Shown here: positions 60,666-64,000 of the stretch, one piece after another | Numbering within the stretch: the stretch's first letter is position 1 | Layout: each line of letters opens with the position of its first letter | Assembly: GCF_013177315.1 (NCBI RefSeq) | Contig: NZ_CP053661.1 | Coordinates: forward strand, 2,232,001-2,296,000 | From: Thermoleptolyngbya sichuanensis A183 | Lineage (GTDB): Bacteria > Cyanobacteriota > Cyanobacteriia > Elainellales > Elainellaceae | Reading direction: 5' to 3' | Length of the DNA stretch: 64,000 nt | The notes under the pieces: generated by a model | Told to the model about the DNA's origin: nothing | Databases searched by the model: none | The model's input: the letters and a program-made list of their open reading frames with translations, nothing else | Position numbers and translations under genes: made by a program

Positions 60666-60979
60666 TAAGAGCTAATTTGTAAAGGAGCCTGAAAGCCTTG
60701 TTAATCAAGGATTTCCGAGAAACCGCTTTTCCTGGGCAAACATGACCTCAAAGCCACACATGCCAAGAGTTTCAGGCTTCTTAAGATTTGCTTCATAAAT
60801 TAGCCTGACTGCCTGACACATCTCTGGAAACCCCTGATTTCTCGTAGGGGACGCTGGCCCAAAAGCTCCTCTGACCAAGCCCTCCGGCTCCAACTCAGGA
60901 GCTATGGGCTTCGATCCCAAGACAACGAATTTTCTGGGCTTTCGGGACTTGTGTCAGGCAACCAGTAAATTAGCTCTAA
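60666..60979 (-). mobile_element. MITE family B, copy 3, split by a family A element
   Basis: The B element starts TAAGAGCTAATTTGTAAAGG, runs to CTTCATAAATTAG at 60803, is interrupted by the family A element, and resumes at 60966 with TAAATTAGCTCTAAG. It is inverted relative to copies 1 and 2. Confidence 0.9.
60804..60965 (-). mobile_element. MITE family A, copy nested in MITE B
   Basis: 162 bp, starts CCTGACTGCCTGACACATCT and ends GGACTTGTGTCAGGCAACCAG in plus-strand reading. It is flanked by TAAATTAG (60796-60803 and 60966-60973), extendable to 9 bp if the next C is counted, which duplicates sequence of the host B element. Confidence 0.9.
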
Positions 60980-61803
60980 GGGGATCGACTCAAGGCAATC
61001 AACGACCTAGAAAGTTTTAAGACACTGCCTAGCAAGCTGAGCGGCTCTCAAATTTCCCTTCCCAGACTGATCGTTTTTTACCCTTAGGAGGGTACTCTTT
61101 TGCTTGCTAAGCTAGCTCAAATGCAGTCCCAAACCTCTTGCGAAAGGGAAATTGCGCGACCTGCATTTGGTATCTTGGCATTTTCAAAAGAAGTTTGAAA
61201 CAAGTTCTGCTTCTGTTCCCTAAAGCCCACTAAACAAGCCTTACTTGCAAGCTCTACTCGTGCAGTTTCGCTTTGCAATTGGCTTGTGCAATCAGTGCAA
61301 TTGACTTGTGCAAGCTGCCCAGACAAGTTTGGAGGTTTCTGCGGCCACATTCCTTAACACTGTTGATTTGATATATTAAACTCTGATATCACTGATGCCT
61401 GGTGTTATTCATAACTGGCTTTAGAGATCTGTACTGATGGTCATTCGTGCCTGCATTGGCAAATTTTCGTGTTTTCCCTGTTGATTTTGCGCGGTTCAAT
61501 TGTTAACACTGTGGTTTCTTGAGTTGTTTTCTAAGCTACCGCTTTGGGCTTGGGGTGTGGTCAGGGGCGATCGCCCATTCAGCTTTTCCCAGCATCCAGC
61601 GTGTCCCCAGAGTCAGCGTCAGCGCTTCCTAGAGAGCGTGTCTCCCCCAGAGTGTTTCCCTGAATTGCTTCCCTCATCCGATTTCTCCACGGCAGCGTCT
61701 CTGTTCCTGTCGTCCTCGGCTTTAGGCGCAGTCAATCTCGTTTCGTAAATCCCAACGTTTATCTACCAACCCGTCCCACAAGGAAGGTAAGAGGAAGGCA
61801 GCT
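60980..61803. other. Long intergenic region upstream of the HpsA-like gene
   Basis: 824 bases, AT-richer than the genes. A purine-rich GGAAGGTAAGAGGAAGG lies 4-20 bases before the ATG at 61804 and should be its ribosome-binding region. No other gene or RNA is supported; short frames here have poor composition. Confidence 0.5.
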
Positions 61804-64000
61804 ATGTCAACCCGCAAGTTCACCAGGGCCATCCACAGCGGCTTGAATCAGGTTCATCGTGCCGTCACCCAGCGCATCCAGCGAGGCATCCGGCGCAGTG
61901 TCCTCTGGCTATTTCACAACTGGCTCAGCTTAAATCGCGCTTCAGCCAAGGCTGGCTTTGTGTTGCCAACCACTATTCTGCTGCTGCTGGTGGTGCTGTT
62001 GACGGTTGGCTCGATTGGCTACCGCACCTACACGCGCACGGTGCAAACAATTGGAGAACGGCAGCAGCGCGTCGTTTATAACACCGCCACACCCACGATT
62101 GACCGTGCCAAGGCAAAGCTAGAGTATTTGTTTGACCCCCGCCGCGACCCCCGCTTCCCCAGTGGTATTCCATCGGAAACTTGGCTGCTGGGGATGATGC
62201 TAAACACAGGTACAGCCGTTCCTGGAACAACTGTCACCGTTCCTCGCCATCCTTCCAGTTTGGCGAATCCTACCTTTGACCCCTACACACTGCCGGGTGA
62301 AACGCGCATTGACCTGGACGGAGACGGCCTTGTGGACAATGCGTGGCGCTATCCAACCGACACCGATGGCGACGGCACGAATGACGCAACGGTTGCCTAC
62401 TCAATTCTCTACAAAACCGACCTGAACAATATTCAAGACACCAGTGACACTGCGATTCGCGGCAGTGGCACAAACCCAGGGCGGGCACGTCGCCAAGAGG
62501 TTCGCAACGGCCCCCTGAGCAACAACAGTTCTCAAAATAACGCCTGCTCTACCGGAGCCGTCGCCGCAACTGCTGACGGTGTGGGACGGGGCTGGCTACC
62601 AGATGGCAACAATACCTCCTTGCTGCGGAAAAACTTCCAGGTTGACGTATATGTCCAGCCCAATACGCCCAACCGACCTGTGGCAGCGCTGGAGTTTCAG
62701 CAAGACCGCACAGTGGAGCAGGGCAACAAATGGGGAGCTTGGTTCCGCAATGACTTGGAGATCTTCCCTGGTCCTGCGTTTAACTGGAACGGCGCGATGC
62801 ACTCCGAGGGCAACATCATCATTGGCAACGGTAGTTTCCGGAGCTACATGATTAGCTCTCGGTTTTCATGCCTCTACAGCGCCGATGCCTCGGAGGTGAG
62901 TACAGTGGAAACCAAAAACGCTGCGGGGCAAATCGATTTTCGAGGGCAATTCCTAGCTGCGAAGCTGAACAACAACAGCAGCCTTAATGACGACAACTCA
63001 ACGTTTGAGCTTTATGAAGGCTATGGGATTAACCCCAGCAACGCAAACCTCACCCCAGGGACCCACTCGGTCAACTTGGGAAATAACACACCCGTAGACT
63101 ACGCGCTAGACCCGGTTATCTTGCAGACTGAGGCTCGGTCTGCCTCACGGGGCTTGGCAAACCCCACGGCTTCGCGTCCTGGCTGGGCAGGTACAGTCCT
63201 CAATCGAAATGGTCAGGGACGATTGATTCAGCCGCCGCAGGAAAACCCGCCTTATGTGGATGATTCCTATCGCGCCGATGACCGCTATGGGCCCAAGCCG
63301 ACCTATGGCGGACGCGAAGACGACCCGGCGACTTCAATCCCAGGTCTGATTGGGGAGCAAATTCCCACCACCCAAACTCGACTCGTCGGCAATACGCCCG
63401 GCGTTGGGCAGGATGAAAGTGCGGTGGGTCTAGATGGCTATTGGGAACGCCGCGCCCGCAATGAAGGAATGCGGATCATCGTCGGGCAGCGCTTGGAACT
63501 GGGGGATGCCGCAGGCTGGGGTGGCCCGTTCCCCAGAGACACGGCGATTCATGAACCCCTGAAGCCCTGGCCAGGTTGCTTGACGAACAATGCAAACCGT
63601 TGTAATGAAGCTCGGCAGCGGCGATCGCTCTACGACAGCCTTCCCGCTGTACAGGGGGCCGCGATCTACCATCGGAACGCAGCAGAAACCTCCGCCGACC
63701 GCGATCGCCCTGCGGCCTGTCTTGCCCTCACGGTTCACCCTGGCACGGCAGGCACGCTCGACCGCAGCGCCACCTTCGAGAATCTGGCGCTCAATATAGA
63801 AGCCGGATTCTCAGCGCCGTATAACACCCCAGGTTCAGTTATTTCTGACTTTTTGCGGGGACGTGGAACCAATGGCTGGGAATACAACCTCCCGCCTGCC
63901 AATGCATTCAGTGCGCTAAATACGCCAACCATGCTGGCGCTGCAAAACCTAGCCAACTTTGCGGGCGATCCGCGCGGCGGCGCACCATCCTTCACGCCTG
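61804..64000 (+). CDS. hpsA: HpsA-like hormogonium polysaccharide protein (partial, right edge)
   Basis: At least 732 residues, open to the window end without a stop. The N-terminus is a type IV pilin-like signal: a basic leader with an AKAGFVLPTTILLLLVVLLT helix (about 50-75), where Gly-Phe is the expected prepilin-peptidase site but Glu5 is absent. Past the helix comes a large extracellular region with DLDGDGLVDN and DTDGDGTND calcium-type loops, and the HpsA-type blocks KAKLEYLFDPRRDPRFPSG and RIIVGQRLELG. HpsA is associated with hormogonium polysaccharide export in filamentous cyanobacteria. The 3' end lies outside the window. Confidence 0.85.
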   Translation, partial: MSTRKFTRAIHSGLNQVHRAVTQRIQRGIRRSVLWLFHNWLSLNRASAKAGFVLPTTILLLLVVLLTVGSIGYRTYTRTVQTIGERQQRVVYNTATPTIDRAKAKLEYLFDPRRDPRFPSGIPSETWLLGMMLNTGTAVPGTTVTVPRHPSSLANPTFDPYTLPGETRIDLDGDGLVDNAWRYPTDTDGDGTNDATVAYSILYKTDLNNIQDTSDTAIRGSGTNPGRARRQEVRNGPLSNNSSQNNACSTGAVAATADGVGRGWLPDGNNTSLLRKNFQVDVYVQPNTPNRPVAALEFQQDRTVEQGNKWGAWFRNDLEIFPGPAFNWNGAMHSEGNIIIGNGSFRSYMISSRFSCLYSADASEVSTVETKNAAGQIDFRGQFLAAKLNNNSSLNDDNSTFELYEGYGINPSNANLTPGTHSVNLGNNTPVDYALDPVILQTEARSASRGLANPTASRPGWAGTVLNRNGQGRLIQPPQENPPYVDDSYRADDRYGPKPTYGGREDDPATSIPGLIGEQIPTTQTRLVGNTPGVGQDESAVGLDGYWERRARNEGMRIIVGQRLELGDAAGWGGPFPRDTAIHEPLKPWPGCLTNNANRCNEARQRRSLYDSLPAVQGAAIYHRNAAETSADRDRPAACLALTVHPGTAGTLDRSATFENLALNIEAGFSAPYNTPGSVISDFLRGRGTNGWEYNLPPANAFSALNTPTMLALQNLANFAGDPRGGAPSFTP

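Noticed and set aside
61117-61350. 77-residue minus-strand frame upstream of the HpsA-like gene
   Set aside because: Repeated CAAGTTTG-like words produce its composition; no start region or motif supports it.

Overview
The window looks like chromosomal DNA of a filamentous, probably motile cyanobacterium. The octamer GCGATCGC (HIP1) and close variants recur throughout. The gene content includes CP12, a BicA-type bicarbonate transporter, a CruA-type lycopene cyclase, a GUN4 domain, a DUF3685/Ycf55-type protein, a DUF6464 protein and an HpsA-like hormogonium polysaccharide protein. Placement near Leptolyngbya-type lineages is only an inference.

Layout. (1) 1-16.3 kb is mostly housekeeping: a class A beta-lactamase-like protein overlapping a sugar ABC permease, gatA, an ArsB/SLC13-type transporter divergent from tRNA-Lys(CTT), an ACT-domain malic enzyme downstream of bicA, pyrF, a FIST protein, cp12, an EamA transporter and a dienelactone hydrolase. 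(2) 16.3-22.7 kb holds a NurA nuclease, an orphan TpsB/FhaC-type outer-membrane transporter, ISKra4 debris abutting it, and a complete IS (copy 1). (3) 22.7-42.2 kb is a gene-dense block: tandem-domain CobO, PgeF, an orphan histidine kinase, a DgcN-like DUF1611 protein, a B12-binding radical SAM protein, a 1227-residue pseudo-caspase/GUN4 fusion, hisS, a LapA-like protein with a long acidic tail, aroK, an isochorismatase-family hydrolase and a polar amino-acid ABC system. (4) 42.2-46.5 kb is a graveyard of mobile DNA: IS copy 2, an ISKra4 C-terminal scrap, a partial MITE, a complete IS4-family element, a helix-turn-helix remnant and an IS630-family element. (5) 46.6-60.5 kb carries an Spx/ArsC-like protein, AlkA, an intact ISKra4-family element directly upstream of pgsA, a DUF3685 operon, an ABC-2 permease, lysS, dps and cruA. 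(6) 60.5-64 kb has nested MITEs and the start of an HpsA-like gene running off the right edge.

Repeats are the other main theme. I see at least three dispersed small repeat families (A about 160 bp, B about 140 bp, C about 90 bp), a fourth MITE-like sequence, and several tandem arrays. Family A carries the same terminal inverted repeats as the complete IS4-family element at 44137-45454, so it is probably mobilised by that transposase. Two A copies are flanked by target duplications, and one is inserted inside a B copy, which gives an order of events. The most unusual protein is the pseudo-caspase/GUN4 fusion at 30532-34215: both positions of the caspase His/Cys dyad appear substituted, an EF-hand-like loop is kept, and the C-terminus is a tetrapyrrole-binding GUN4 domain.
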